Source of the DNA: Trichobilharzia regenti
Lineage: Eukaryota > Platyhelminthes > Trematoda > Strigeidida > Schistosomatidae
Length of the DNA: 64,000 bases
Assembly: GCA_944472135.2 (NCBI GenBank)
Contig: OX235270.1
Location: forward strand, 144,351,632-144,415,631
Direction of reading: 5' to 3'
Part shown: positions 21,702 to 36,700 of the stretch, in pieces
Layout: each line of letters opens with the position of its first letter
Numbering within the stretch: position 1 is the stretch's first letter
Translations under genes and position numbers: made by a program
The notes under the pieces: model-generated
Told to the model about the DNA's origin: nothing
The model's input: the letters and a program-made list of their open reading frames with translations, nothing else
Database searches by the model: none

Positions 21702-24700
21702 ATGTCGGTGCTGAAATCTGGAATGGAACTAGAAGTGGGGGAAAACCTAGATATCCAGAATTATTTGTCACTGTGCATCTCGAATGATGATATTGCGGTT
21801 GTTCTCTGGAACGCATCGACGCATATACTGCAGTACTGTCCTGATAACTCATTAGAAGTTGAGGATATGCGATTAAAACAGAGTATGACAATATTTTTCT
21901 AACCTTGCAGTCATCCACCGTGCCAAACCAACAGCACTTCTTGCCACAGAAACAACTTTTGATGCACTGAAGTCAGTGGTGTGTATTGAGAGTAAGAGTC
22001 TAGATTATAGTTAAACCATCTGAACTTTTTAAAATACTGACAGATACTCCAGAAGTGTTTAAAGAAGTCGTTCCTGAAAATTATTATAGTAAGGCCTTCT
22101 TAAACCTTAACTCTCTTCAGCGGAGGAATTTCTGGAAGATTCTTGCCATTTGTTGAGGATATCTTCCATGCCCCCTAATCTTGATGGGTTTGGGAAAACG
22201 ATTTACGTGAAGTCATTGTTTCAAGTTAATTCAAACCTAGTGGTTTGTTCACATTTAAAAGCTGACCCATGAAAGTTGAGAGCTCTAGGTGGTTTGGTGT
22301 TCAAGATAGCTGTGTCCAAAAACATGCAAAATGATGATTTGAATAAGAGTCTGTTACAGATAACTGATATACAGATTTTCAATAAGTAATTCATATTTTG
22401 TGTACTAACGGAATTCTTTAGTCAAGACACGTTATTTGTTAATAGACTCACTTTACAACACTTGGAAATTTTCAAATGCTTTGAAATAATTGAGGAAACT
22501 GTCATGCCTAACACAATGAATTATCCAGTGTCTAGCCTATTCAGTAAGCAAATAATTTTACTTCATTTCCAGAAATAATAAATCATTGTGTGACCACTCA
22601 AGGTAAAGCAGAATTACGAAAGTGGATGCACTTTCCTCTGCGGAACGAAAATTCAATTAAACGAAGATTGGATGCAGTGGAATTTCTTCTAGAGTACAAA
22701 GGTGGAGAAGTACTAACTATAATTAAATCTTTTTTGAAAAGATTGGAAATATGCAGGTATTTGTGACAGTTTTCCTATTTGACAGACGTTGGATACGTTT
22801 ACCTATAAATCTGTTGACCATTTTGTTTGTCTTTCATTTAAACGACTCTAAATCACGTAACTAATGTCTGACATTCCATCAAATAGCTACACGAAGTAGG
22901 TGCAAACTGCAATGCTACTGTATGTTCCACTGAATGATTTCCTGGTAAAAGCATTGTTTACCGAATTAAGACATATCATTTTCCACTATAAGGCCACCAA
23001 TAGCCTGATTCATCAGTCCATGTTTAAAAAATACCTCACTATACAATGAAAGAGTAGTGCGAGATCATACTGTATGAGAAGCACTGCGCTGATCTAACGA
23101 CCTGTCAGTTTGTGCAGTCTAGAGAATGGCTGTTTGGAGATTAGTTACTGACAGGACCGCGAAACAATAATTGATAGCTAAGTGTAACTTCTGGAGAAGC
23201 TTTACAGCTGATGTTAGTTTGCGGTCACAACAACAAATACAGCCTGCCCTGAAGAGAAGATTTATTCAGTTGTCGGTAGGCAGAAATCATTATTCCAGGA
23301 ATATATGTATGTAGATAAATGCTGTGTAGTTCAGAGTTGCAATCATACCTATGCTCCATAGGCATCATGCTAAATTTTAACGCAAATTTGGAATATAAGA
23401 GGCTGTTTAGAGGCAAAAACCGTTTCAAAATCAATTCGATATCAAAGTTTAATGTACAAACGATATATGGACGAAACACAAAGTCAATGGGTATAGTTGA
23501 AGTGTTTCATTACTAATATGTCTTCAGAGTGAGTTAGTTACAAACTACCGAGGTTCTTTGAAAAGTTTCAAAACACACTTGTTACACCTATGTCTTTTTT
23601 GATGCCCCCTATGTTGAGTTTCTTAACATATGAACATTTCTCTTTGAAATTCATACCAGTATGACTTTGCTCGACCTAAATGGATTGAGTTTACAGAGCA
23701 AATGGCTACTCGCTTTTTGTTACGAGCACGCAGACTATAGTGACACTCTTAATCTATTGTCAGTGAATGAAATAAGCAAATATTCGCCCATGAGTTTAGC
23801 TATCACTGTAGGTAGCTTTCAGGGAAGTAATAGCTTTATTTCATTTTCTGGATTCCGCTGGAAGAGCACAAAGCGTGCTGATTCGTTTCGTTTGCTATGC
23901 TACGTTATATCGACACCTGTAACAACAATTAAATCAAGCAACATATCCTAAAGTCTTTTTTACAATTAAATACGTTCGGGGTAAACACAAAGTGTAATTT
24001 AACCTAGACCAGGCGCTCAAGACTAAGAAATAGTTTCTCACTGAATATAACCAAAGCACCCACCGAAAAACTGAAGACAAAATACGATAAAAGTTTATAA
24101 TGAATTTATTGAACAATTTCTTTGTTATTTACAAGCGGTTTGCTCATGTAGTGAATATCCAGTTTCAACTAGTTGAAAGTTTTTGTGAAAAATCGCACAA
24201 CCAAACAGACACTATGGATAAAAAGCGTTGATTTTTTAAAACTGTTTACAACAGTTCGCCAATAGATCTGATGTATTTATACGATTCGAAATACGAAAGT
24301 TTATAAAACGAATGAATAATGTGTGCTGAAGTTCTTGAATTTTTATGATATTTTGATCATGAAATGAGATTTCCAACTTTTTGCATAATACTTACATTTT
24401 GCCACATTTGACTGAAATGATATCAGGGTGATCATGAGTTAAATTATGTGTAGGCTGGCATATACCTCAAGTCCGTATCATTTGAATGACCAAATCCACT
24501 GAGCCTAAATATTTGGGGACTGACCACAACTTCATTTCATCACTATGATTATCAAGGGAACACATCGGTTATTCATAGACTACTGGCTTGAACTCTGCTG
24601 AAATTCAGCCTGTTATTTCATTTTTAATAACCATTACATTAAGCCAGTTTATTAGAGTAGTCTTGCTGTGTAGAGCGTGATCGAAAATATTCACATTTCA

Positions 24701-27700
24701 ATAATATTAATGATCCAGAAGTGAAATCCCTACTATCCGGTTAAGCAGTCTATGACGAACACCACAACAAATCACATTACATACAGAGAACATGTTACTC
24801 AAATTCACTCAGTAATGTTAGCAAAATAATTCTTAAAGGTGTAAGTGTTTACAATAACATTCACTATTATAATGAAAAGTGGTTTTCTGAAGTAGTATTC
24901 CATTGCACTTTGACACTTTTCAGAGAATTATTCTCAGAATTCAGGCGTTATCGGATTTATCAAGTGACTGGGAATTATTAATACAAGTAAGGTCATTTAT
25001 CACACCAAACAGTATGATATAAAAGACGTTAAATTCACTCAAAAAGCTTATTGACTTTTGTCAAATGTATCGAGAAAAGCTGTATCCAGTCCAAGAATTA
25101 CTGAGAGAAAATTTCGACAAATGGTTGCTGGAAAACTTGAGTTCTTGGATAATTCAAGTGGTCGAAGTAGAAAGAACTAGAAGACAACAAAGGTTTGCTA
25201 TTCGGAGCGGAGTGGATCCTACTTTAGATCAATGTAAGTATAATATTTTTATCGAATGCTTGCGTTTCAACAATAATACTACAAAAGTTGAAGGCACTTA
25301 ATAATAATAGGCGGAAGTGAAGTAGAAATACGGACGACTCCCACAAAGTGAACCAATAGTTTGGACTTTAGTTTACAGTTTCATAACTCACTAATGTCGC
25401 TTATGCAGTTTGTGCTTACCCTTTCACACAATGTAGCAAAAATGTCACAAGTAAACATTATACATCACCACTAATGATATCAAGAAGGTGAAATTCTCTG
25501 AAGATCATATTCTAAATTAGGTATAAACACGGTGGTTCTTTTCCAGTTAAGCAGTTGTTAAAAATGCACACTTATTACTTCTGTAATGGACCGGGCTATC
25601 GAGGCAAATGAAATGCATACCAAGGATGTTCAAAACCTTATTTACGTGACAGGTTTGTATACATAGGCATGTACACTTCAGCGTTTATAAGCCTAGTCCT
25701 TATTGAGAATATTTTCAGTGAATCAACATGACAAAAATGAATCTGACAAGCCAATAGGTCGAACTGGGAATCAAATAATTTTTAAACTATCTGACATCAC
25801 TGTGAATATGTTCATTTTGTCAACAGAGCTATTCCTTATGCACATTAGTTTAGTTACAGTTTAATGTCTTATACTGCAGAAACACAACATAAACCAACAG
25901 TAATGGATTAACAATAACAGTAACGATGCCTTTTATTTCGTCTACAGGGAATGAAACATACACGTGTCTGCCAGATTTGTTATCACATATGGCGGAAGGT
26001 CAAATGACGGAACTTCGCGCAAATATACGAACATGTGGACTAATTTACTTTCCCATGGTACGTTTCTCTTGAGTGTGAAAACTAAAAACCCTAATAATTA
26101 TAAACTTGCATAATTTTGTTTTCTACAGGTCGGTTATTTGTTGAAAATTCCGAAAGTCGAAGTGGAAACACCTGACATACATATAAGCTGTTTGGAATTC
26201 GCAGTAAGTTATTGACTACTATGCACACTGATGCTTTTTCTCATTCAATGCATTATCATTATAACTATGAGTGATCTCATTGAAATTCTACTCCAGTTTA
26301 TAGTCCTTCTCTCTACTGTTACTAACATAAAAGGCGAAAACTTTCTTATGATTACTATGTTAGGTTGTTTCGGTAATTCGTTTAGTCAAGTGCTATCATG
26401 ATACATCCCGACTTAAGGAGTCGAACGACGCCATAGGAGTATGAAACCATGCTGCGTGGATGTAAGTATCTACTCTGGTAAAACACGATGCGACCTACTA
26501 CTTCAGATTAGAATAGTGACTTTTTTGCTGTGTCTGACTTATTGATCGAGCTTCAGCTTACAAAATGGCACAGAAGTGCAACAGTTCAAGTCACTACAAC
26601 CCATTTATAAAAAACAATTACTATAATACGCGGAAATGTCAGTGTGGAGGACAGGAACATGAAGAAACATAACGGAGAGTAAATACATCTGCAGCATTGA
26701 GAACAATCATAAACCATATAACCAATAGTCTCCAGTTCTTGACCCTTAGTGTCCCCCGGACTTCAACCAGGAGGTCTACAGATCCCTAAATAGCTCAAAT
26801 CAACTGAAAAAGACTTGATGGGCTGATGCCGCCGTTTAGTTTGACCATCCCTAACTCTTTTCCAACCTGAGTCCAGCTCGGCTAACATTGCTCTTCGGGA
26901 AAAGCTATGGTTCTTTATGCGCAACATATGTCCTGGTCATCTCAACCGATGTAGCTTTACATCTTCATTGACTGACTTACCCTCTTTACCTAGGTTTCTG
27001 AGTATTACTCACCATATCATACCACTTAACACGAGAGATAGAGCTCAAAAACCTGTGGCCAAAGACAGCTAGCCTTTTCATACCTTCCGCTTTCAATGAC
27101 CATGTCTCACAGCCATTGAGGAGAACAGAGAGAACTTCTGTGCAGTATGCATGTTCTTACACTGATCCATGTGTCGTATGTATTACATCCTATGAGCTTA
27201 TATAATGATTTCCTCATTTGCTTCATCAATCAACTTTCAGGCAGTGGGACCGACTGCACCTACCTTAGTCCGAGCGACAGGATAATAGTATCAGCCCAAA
27301 AAACATACATGTACCTCATAGCCTAGTATATGCCTCCCAAATTATGAATATTACATAAAATGCCACTAGTTGCTCTCAAAATAGAACATAAGGGCTGCCT
27401 AACCTTCCTGAAGAATATCCCACCACTGTGAGCTAAACTTATACATGTTGGAATAAAACGGCATAGCCTGAATCTTGTAGACGACTAAATGTACAATTCA
27501 AAGAAGAAAGACTAATGTTATACAATGATTAAATAAAAGGATGTATTTAAGAATTTTCACTTGTTTTTATAATTTCAGTTTACAGAGACGAAAATAGCAT
27601 ACTATCGAAACGATACTACACGAAGTAAGTGGTCACATCAAAAAGTAATTCGCACTTCACTTTGTTTCAGCCCTTGATCGGCGATACGGAGATGTGATGT

Positions 27701-30700
27701 ACAGTATTGTTGGTAAGTATTTTACGATAGAGAACCTTCCTTTGAATAAATGTTTTCATCTAACGGTAAAATTATGAGGGCAAGCCTGTATAAATTACAT
27801 TAATATGACAAGACGAATAACGAGAAACGTCGTAAGGATGCACGGGAAGAGTACAAAAGACAAATAAATGTGCGTCGATGGGAGATAAAAAGGACAAAGA
27901 AAAATTTTCAGAGTCTGGTTAACAAAGAGTGAATACATCTGCTGTACTGAAGATGAACATGAGTCTATTCATAGCATTTCGAAAATGCTACGCAGACGTT
28001 TGGAACCAGTCGGTATGACTCAAACTAACAGTCAATGAGTCCGCTGATTTATACCAAGTTTTGCTCCAGGAGTGCTTAACAAATCTATTTTGTCTGATAT
28101 ACAACGTCTGGACAGGAAACAGTGCGACATTCCTAAGATTAGTACGAGCACTGATCACTAGAAATTCTTTTTTTATTTATATAAGGCTACAGTGGCTATG
28201 TCTCACAACCGTCAACGACGAACTGAAGCATGCTAGATACAGTCTCTGATAGGTATTCACACATCACACTTACGCTAGAGATGGGATCTCGATATGGGTC
28301 GGCTAACTTTAATTTAGGTTGTACAGGTTTTTCTGATATGAAACCAGGCAGAGCAGCAGGATATAATGAAGTGATTCCAGAAGTGTCAAATGACGCTAGT
28401 AATGAACTTCTGTCTGGGTTAACTAAGGTGGTTCCTTTAAACTGGCATAACTGGCCCAACAACGGAAGCAGAACTACCAATAAACATCAACCCCCCGACG
28501 AAATCAGAAGTCCTGAATCCAATCAAGATGCTAAAACCTGGGAAAGCACCAGGACCAGATGGAATCCCAGCAGAAGCACTGAAAATAGACCCAGAGACAA
28601 CAGCGGACTTGATGACGCCACTGCTGGAGAAGGTGTGGAAAGAGGGAAAAGTACCTGAGGATTGGAAGAAAGGCCACTTATTCAAACTACCAAAGAAAGG
28701 AGACTTAAGTCAATGCAAAAACTGGCGCGGAATTATGCTCCTGTCCATCCCAAGCAAAATACTAAGCCGCATCATCCTGGAGAGAATCAAACAAACAAAC
28801 CTGGATGAAAAACTTCGACCGGAACAAGCTGGATTCAGGAGAAACAAGTCATGTATTGATCAAATCGCCACTCTACGGATCATCATTGAACAAAGCTTCG
28901 AATGGCAGTCACTACTCTATCTCGACTTCATCGACTTTGGAAAGGCCTTCGACAGCGTCGATCGACAGGTGATTTGGAAACTATTTCGCTACTACGGGGT
29001 GCCATCGACGATTATACATCTCATCTAACAGTTATACGACAATGCTGCATTCCAAGTAATTCACAACGGGAAACTTACGGAATCCTTCGAAGTGAGGGCG
29101 ACAGTGAGGCAAGCTGGCTGTCTACTATCGCCAATGATCTTCCTGATTGCAGTAGATTGGATAATGCGACAGACAACGGGCAATGAGGAAACAGACATAA
29201 AATGAACTCACACAAAAAACTTGGAGGATCTGGACTTCACCGATGATATATGTCTGATTTCACACAAACTGGAAGATATGCAAGTGAAAAGCAACAAGCT
29301 GACAGAAGAAGCATCCAGAGAAGATAGGACTTCAGGTGAGCATAGATAAAACAGAGGTGATGAGGATTTCTGGCCAACAGCAACAACAACAGACAGCAAT
29401 CAGCATAAATGGGAGCATTCTGAAAGAAGCGACCTCCTTCACCTACCTTGGAAGCATCGTTTCAACTACAGGTGGAATTGACGAAGATATCAAAGCCAGA
29501 ATCGGAAAAGCAAGACAACCTTTCATTACTCTTAAGTCTGTGTGGAGGTCAACAGCACTCAGCATCAAAAATAAGATCTGGATTTTCAATTCCAATGTGA
29601 AGTCAGTGCTACTTACTATACGTACGGATCAGAGACTTGGCGTGTCAAAAAGACCATCTCAAACAAGCTACAGACCTTCATTAACAGTTGTCTTCGCTCA
29701 ATGCTTAAGATCAGATGGCCAGAAAAGATCAGCAACAGGGAGGGATCCCTGGCAATGAGCGAACCAACCCAGTAGGAGCCGATTGTTCAACAAATAAGCA
29801 GGAAGAAATGCAGGTGGATTGGCCATACTCTGCGAAAACAAAACATCAAGTGATTGACATCACTAGACAAGACCTCGAGTGGAACCCGAAAGGGAAGCGG
29901 CGAGTTAGTCGTCCAAGGGTGACTTGGAGGAGGTCATGTGAAGGAGATGAAAGCGTGTGGGTAGACTTGGAGAGGGGTGAAAAAGTTGGCAGGAAACCGG
30001 ACGCAAATGGAGACGCGCGGCTGAAGCCCTATGTTCCTCTACGAATTAAAGGATATAATAATAAATAATAATCTATCTGTTTTCGACATAGAACTTTGCA
30101 CATATGTGCGGCAGCCCAAGTCGCCACACACCTTCCTTGTAGCACACAAAGAGTAGAAAGTAGAAGAAATGCATAATAGAGATAGTAAATAGAGGTGTGA
30201 GACAAAGGAGGAGAATTAACGAAGAACAAAGCAGTTTCATTGGAAATCATAAATCACAAGGAGTGGATGCATCTGCGCCACTGAGAACGATTTTGAGCCA
30301 TGTCACCGATTGTTTCCAACCATTGGTTTTTACCGTCCCGAAGACCCCTACCAGTCAGGAAGTCTACACCTTCCTACGTGGCTTAGACTAACTGTTGTGG
30401 ATTTCATTGACTGGTGCCAAGTTTTGGTTTGACCTCCACTAACTCTTTTCCAGCCTGACCCTATATCCGCTAACATTGCCGTCGAGGAAGGCGATGACTA
30501 GGCACACGTAACACATGTCCTAACCATCTCAGTCTTTGCAACTTCACGACTTCGTCGATTGATTTCCCCTGTTTACCTAGAACTCGACGCCTAACCTCAA
30601 CATTGCTCACCTTACTATGCCACCGCACACGGGAGATAGAACGCAGGCACCTATGATCAAAGCCAGCTAATCTTTTCATGTTTTACACTCTCAGTGGCGA

Positions 30701-33700
30701 GGTCTCACAGCTATAAAGGAGAACGGAGCGGACTGATGAGCAGTACACCCGCCCTTTGGTCGATAGTCGAACATCTCGTCTACGCCAGAGACGGCGTAAA
30801 CTAACAAATGCGAAACGAGCCCCTTGTATTCGTGCTGAGATTTCGTCAGAGATCAGCCCGTTGGGGCTGATGGTACTTCCCAAATAAGTGAAGCGGTCAA
30901 CGTGCTCTACCACTTCACTTCCTATTTTTAAACTAGGCGTCGATGTAGTCCAGTCCTGTAACATCATCTTGCATTTGGCGGGAGCGAATCGCATGCTAAA
31001 AATTCGTAGTTTGCAGCTCAAGGCGTTTAGAAGACTGTCTCCACCGTACTTAAATACCTCTGGAGTCATTCCACCAGGTCCCGCTGCTTTGCCTAGTTTC
31101 AGATTGGTGACAGCTTTAGTAACCTCAGTTAGGGATGGAGGACCTGTGTCTATATCCCATTCAGGGAGGTGTTGGATGCTCGGAAGGTTGAGCGTGGCTG
31201 TGGGCCAATTAAACTGCTCCTTATAATGCACTTTCCAGCGTTCCAGTCGTCTATCCTGGGAGCTAATTATAGTGCCATTTTTTTTCCGAGATTGTTTCAC
31301 TAATGATTTGCCTTCTCCCACCCGTTTCCCCGATGAGTCTAAATAGTTGCCTGTCGCCGATGCTTTTTCCATCTCTTTCGCCTTTGTCACCCACCATTGT
31401 TCACGGTCCTTGTGGAGACTTTTCGTAAGTTTCTTCTTGTGCAGCTTTCGCTTCTCATTGAATTCGGAGCTCGCCGGAATAAGTCTTCTGGCATCCATCA
31501 GTTCGGATGAGGCAGTCAGAATCCAATGGTTTTTACTCACCTTTGAATTTACCTTATTCACAGCTTTTACAGCTGTATGTATGGCTACCTGAATATTCTT
31601 CCAGGCTTCTTCAGGGTGAGCACAGCTGTCGAACACAGATATGTGTTTAGCTGGTACTTCCTCAAATAGGGATTTAGTTTCCTGATCGAGCTGGCGACGT
31701 GATGGGTTTACCGCCAGCTGTTTCCTACGTCCGTTCAGTCGTAAGCACACCCGAGCGCGGACCAGTGCATGGTCGGTATCTACGCACGTGTTCCAGAAGG
31801 AGCGACAATCTCCTACCGACCCACGCCAACGATAGCTTATTGCTATGTGGTCTATTTGTGTCCAGCGTTGGTTTGATGAAGGGGGTCTCCAAGTGAAACA
31901 GTGTCTCTCCTTGTGTTTAAAGTTAGTGCTTACAAGAAACAAATGATTATCAGAGCAGAACTGTAGGAGACGGTCACCGTTATCCGTTCGCTAGCACGGA
32001 ACTTCATAGGTGCCACCGACATCCTCCTCAGATTGACACAATTTCCCTACTTGAGCGTTAAAGTCACCAGCTAGAACGACTATGTCTGAGCGTTTAGCCT
32101 TTCGCACCAAACTAGACAGCTTTTGGTAGAACTCATCTTGCATTTGGCGGGAACGAATGCAAGATGATGTTACAGGACTGGACTACATCGACGCCTAGTT
32201 TAAAAATAGGAAGTGAAGTGGTAGAGCACGTTGACCGCTTCACTTATTTGGGAAGTACCATCAGCCCCAACGGGCTGATCTCTGACGAAATCTCAGCACG
32301 AATACAAGGGGCTCGTTTCGCATTTGTTAGTTTACGCCGTCTCTGGCGTAGACGAGATGTTCGACTATCGACCAAAGGGCGGGTGTACTGCTCATCAGTC
32401 CGCTCCGTCCTCCTTTATGGTTGTGAGACCTGGCCACTGAGAGTGGAAGACATGAAAACACTAGCTGGCTTTGATCATAGGTGCCTGCGTTCTATTTCTC
32501 GTGTGAAGTGTCATAATAAGGTGAGCAATGTTGAGGTTAGGCGTCGAGTTCTAGGTAAACAGGGGAAATCAATCGACGAAGTCGTGAAGTTGCAAAGACT
32601 GAGATGGTTAGGACATGTGTTACGTGTGCCTAGTCATCGCCTTCCTCGACGAGCAATGTTAGCGGATATAGGGTCAGGCTGGAAAAAAGTTAGTGGAGGT
32701 CAAACCAAAACTTGGCACCAGTCAATGAAATCCACAACAGTTAGTCTAAGCCACGTAGGAAGGTGTAGACTTCCAGGCTGGGGTCCTCGGGACGGTAAAA
32801 ATCTATGGTTGGAAACAATTGGAGACATGGCTCAAAACCGTTCTCAGTGGTGCAGATGCATCCACTCCCTGTGACTTATGATCTTCAATGAAACTGTTTT
32901 GTTATTCTTTATTACTCCTTTGTCTCACATCTCTGCTCACTGTTTCTATTATGCTTTTCTTGTACTTTCTTCTCTTGCTTCGCGTGCTACACGGAATGTG
33001 GCGACTTGAACTTCCGCACATTTGTGTAAAGTTCTATGTCGAAAACAGACAGAACTCATCCTTCGTTTCATCTGAACTGCAGTCAGTGGGGGCGTAGGCG
33101 GAGATTACGAAAAGGTATCGGCGAGTAGTGCAGTCCTGTTTACTGATCCGTTCAGACGGACAGCACACATTCGGCTATCTACCGAGATACGAAATAATAG
33201 TAATACCAGTTTGTAAGAAGGTAGACAAGTCTTCCCGCGATAATCATAGGCAGATAAGCTTGAAAAATGTAGTAAAGTCCTAGGTTCAATAGTCACACGA
33301 AGACCGAGTGGCACACGTGAGACAAAACCAGAAAAGCAGAAGCACACGGTGAAATCAATGAGAACAGAGAACCCTTCTCAGACTTCTGCGCTTTCAATGA
33401 TCTGGGTGATCGGAGTCAGTGTATTCAAGAACTAGGATATATACAAAGCAACATGGATTTTGCCTGACAGACACAACACAAACCAAATAGACTTCATTTT
33501 AGTGCAGCTCATAAAAAGTGGAGACACAGCCAGTCTGTTGGACACGAAGTCGAGAAGCGGAGCAGATGTATGTTCAGACGATAATCTTCTCCAAGGAACC
33601 TTCAAGGTGAAGTTCAAATCCTTTAGAACAGCTGCACACAGGCCACTGTAATCCAAGTCCGACATTTGAAAACTAAAGGAAAAAACTATAAGGGGCATCT

Positions 33701-36700
33701 TCACTGTATCATTGAGGAAACCTGGGTGGAAGAACATTGGAACTCTCTGGAGGTGATGTTTAAGGGAACTTATACAACTGTTCTGGGAAAAAGAAGGGAC
33801 AAGATATATTTTTATTATTATGAAGACAAGGAATGCTCTCAACAGATACCTAGAAGCTAATCGAGGAGAGGAGGATGATGCATAAGAAAATGACTCAATC
33901 CAAACATGGACAAAAGAAGGATGAGCTAAGTCCACAGCAATGTACACCGCAGTGAATAAGGGAAGAGTTACAGAGGATTGCTAGGAAAGACAAGAGATAA
34001 TTCTACGACACACTGAAAACGGAAGCAGAACAGGCCAGCTACAGGTAAAAGAGACCTCAGAACATTATATTATATAACAAGATCTCTATTTGAAAAAGGC
34101 TCAACACAGGAGAAGCCCATAAAAAATATTCACAGGAACCTACATACCAAGGAGGAGAGACAAATAAAACAAGGCGGCGATCATTACACAAGGCTCTTGG
34201 ATCGACCGTCGCCTGCAACTCGCCCAGAGATACCACCATCGTCAACAGCATGCATAGAACTGCTTGACAGTGGACACCAATCCTCCAAAAACAACAGGAG
34301 TTTCCTATGTAATAAAGCTGCTGATAGATGGAGAGGGAGGCAGCAGGACGAGACAGGACCCCCCTGGGGACACTGAGATCGGATCCAGAGACCACAGAGG
34401 ATAGCCTTAAGCCACTGATTAATAAAGTATGGTAGGGAGGAAAGGCATCTACTAACTGGAAGAAAGGTTCCCTTGTCTAACTACCTCACAGCAAATTAGT
34501 CCTGTGCAAGAACTGGCTAGAATCATGCTCTTATCCAGACCAAGAAGAGTATTAAATCGCACCATCGTGGAGAAACTAAAGGACACTGTGAATGCAGATA
34601 TTCGTCAGCAACAATCTGGATTCAGGGGAGAGCAAATCATGTGCGGATCTAATTGCATTGCTACGCATCATCATGGAACAGAACACGGAATGAGTCAAAT
34701 CTGTACATCAACGTTGAAAAAAGCTATCGACAGCGAAGTAATATGAAAATTGCTTCAGCACTACGGAGTACCAAAAACCTTTATCAACCTCACTCAACAG
34801 TTATATGATGGTGCAACGCGTCAGATGATTCAAAACGAAAAACTCAGCGAAGCCTTTGGAGTGAAGATAGGAGTAAAACAAGGCAACCTATTATCGTCAA
34901 TGATATTCCTGACTGTTGTAGGTTGGTACATAAGATAGACCATGTAGATTGAGAAGATAGGAATACACTGGACCAACAAAAATACTCTAGATCTGGATTT
35001 CGAGGATAATTTGTGTCTCATGACGCATGCCATCGAAGACCTAAAGGCGAGAACGAAGTTGACCGAAGAGGCTGGCAGCGGAGACAGGAATTCAAAGTGA
35101 ATATAGAGAAAACTGAGGTGATTAAGATACCCTGCTGACGAACAACAATAATCGCTAACGACAGGAGAAATTTGAATGAAGTCACTTCCTTCACTTATCT
35201 AGGCAGCTTCCTCAATTCAACCACAGGTAGCGGCATGGATGATGATGTCAATGTGAGACAAAAGTGGACAAGCAAGGCAGACATTCACCACTTTGGAGAC
35301 CTTCTACAGGATAAAGAACAGAATTCGGGTTTTCAACACCAATGTTAAGTCAGTTCATCTATATGATTCAAGGACTTGCAGCATCATGAAAAGCATTTCT
35401 AACAGGCCACTGCTTTCATGCTTCATAAGCTACGGGCAACACTGGGAACGAACCGACCAAGTACTTATTATATAACAAATGCGCCTAGGGCGATGCGATG
35501 GACATATACTACAAAGACTGTTGAGTGAGATCGCGCGCCACTCCCTCAGATGGAACGGGAAGGTGGACAGGAACTTGTGGACAATCGTGTGAAGGATAGA
35601 ACATAAACGGAGATGTGCTGCTGACAACCCATGTTCTACTTGGAACCCTGGTTATAATAATATCCTAATCGTTGAAAAAATTTGGCCACTCGGTATATGA
35701 TATTCATTACAATAAAGGTTTTTGTATTTCTCAAAGAATGAAAAACAAAACGATATTGTTTTTACAGACGTTTAGCTATTTAATGCTAAGAGCTTTGTCA
35801 AAGTATTATCTTACTAGAATTTACAAAATCTCAGCACATATATAACAAAGAGTTAAGGGGTGAGAAAATAAACTCAGATCAAGTTAAGAGGACGTATTGA
35901 AAGTCAAAACAATAATGAAGACCACTAAACCAAATATCAAAGGTATTACTACATCTGTTATGATATCAAAACAAGGTTTACTAACTTGACCATCGTTCGT
36001 CTGTCTGGGGTCGTTTTTTGTTGTCAAGTTGGTAAAGGCAACAAAACCAAGTGTAGATTGTGAAATACTCGATAAAGCTATTAGCATTCAATAGCGAAAC
36101 GTCAGTAAAAGCGGCAATATCGTTTTGTTTTTCATTCATTGGGAAATACAAAAACCTTTATTATAATGAATATCCTAACCGCCCTGTATTTCTGCCTATT
36201 GTGGTTCTTTAGAACTGATGATTTTTCTCCACCTTTGCGTGGAAAACGAAGTGTAGCGACTTGGGCTTCAACATGTCTTTGTCAAGTTCTACCTTGAAAC
36301 TCAGACAGTCACAGATGACGCTGGTTGGCAATTTCTGAACAACTCCATATTGTAAGTTTATTTGATATGGCACAGTGAAACACCGTCAATAACTGTACGC
36401 CGTTTGGAGCAGTAACTCGGGGTCGGTTATGTTACCGGAGAATATGAATTTTACCTAGATCTAAAATAACTGAGCCCGATAAGTTCCGCCGTTGAAATGC
36501 ATTCACTTCATGTAATCACACAATAGGATAGGCTAGGGTATGAGCACTAAGACGTAATATTATATTACTACAAAGAGAGGTAAATCATCGAATCTTTGGA
36601 ATCAAACTGACATAATACCTGTCCCCAATATGTAGAAAAGCTATATGAAACAAGTAAGGCAGTCATATAAATAAATTGGCATGATTATGAGTGATAACCT

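Noticed and set aside
23225..23951. Possible extra MSH5 exons in intron 7
   Set aside because: Exon 7 joins exon 8 in phase and the family alignment has no gap here; frames in this stretch have no similarity to MutS proteins.
30728..30760. Hammerhead ribozyme, suggested by CTGATGAG on the + strand
   Set aside because: No GAAA and no stem partners at the needed distance. The site lies in RTE coding sequence. No other hammerhead core was found in the window.
33432..33947. 171-codon minus-strand frame
   Set aside because: Lies opposite a decayed RTE endonuclease on the + strand, with no motif of its own: a shadow frame.
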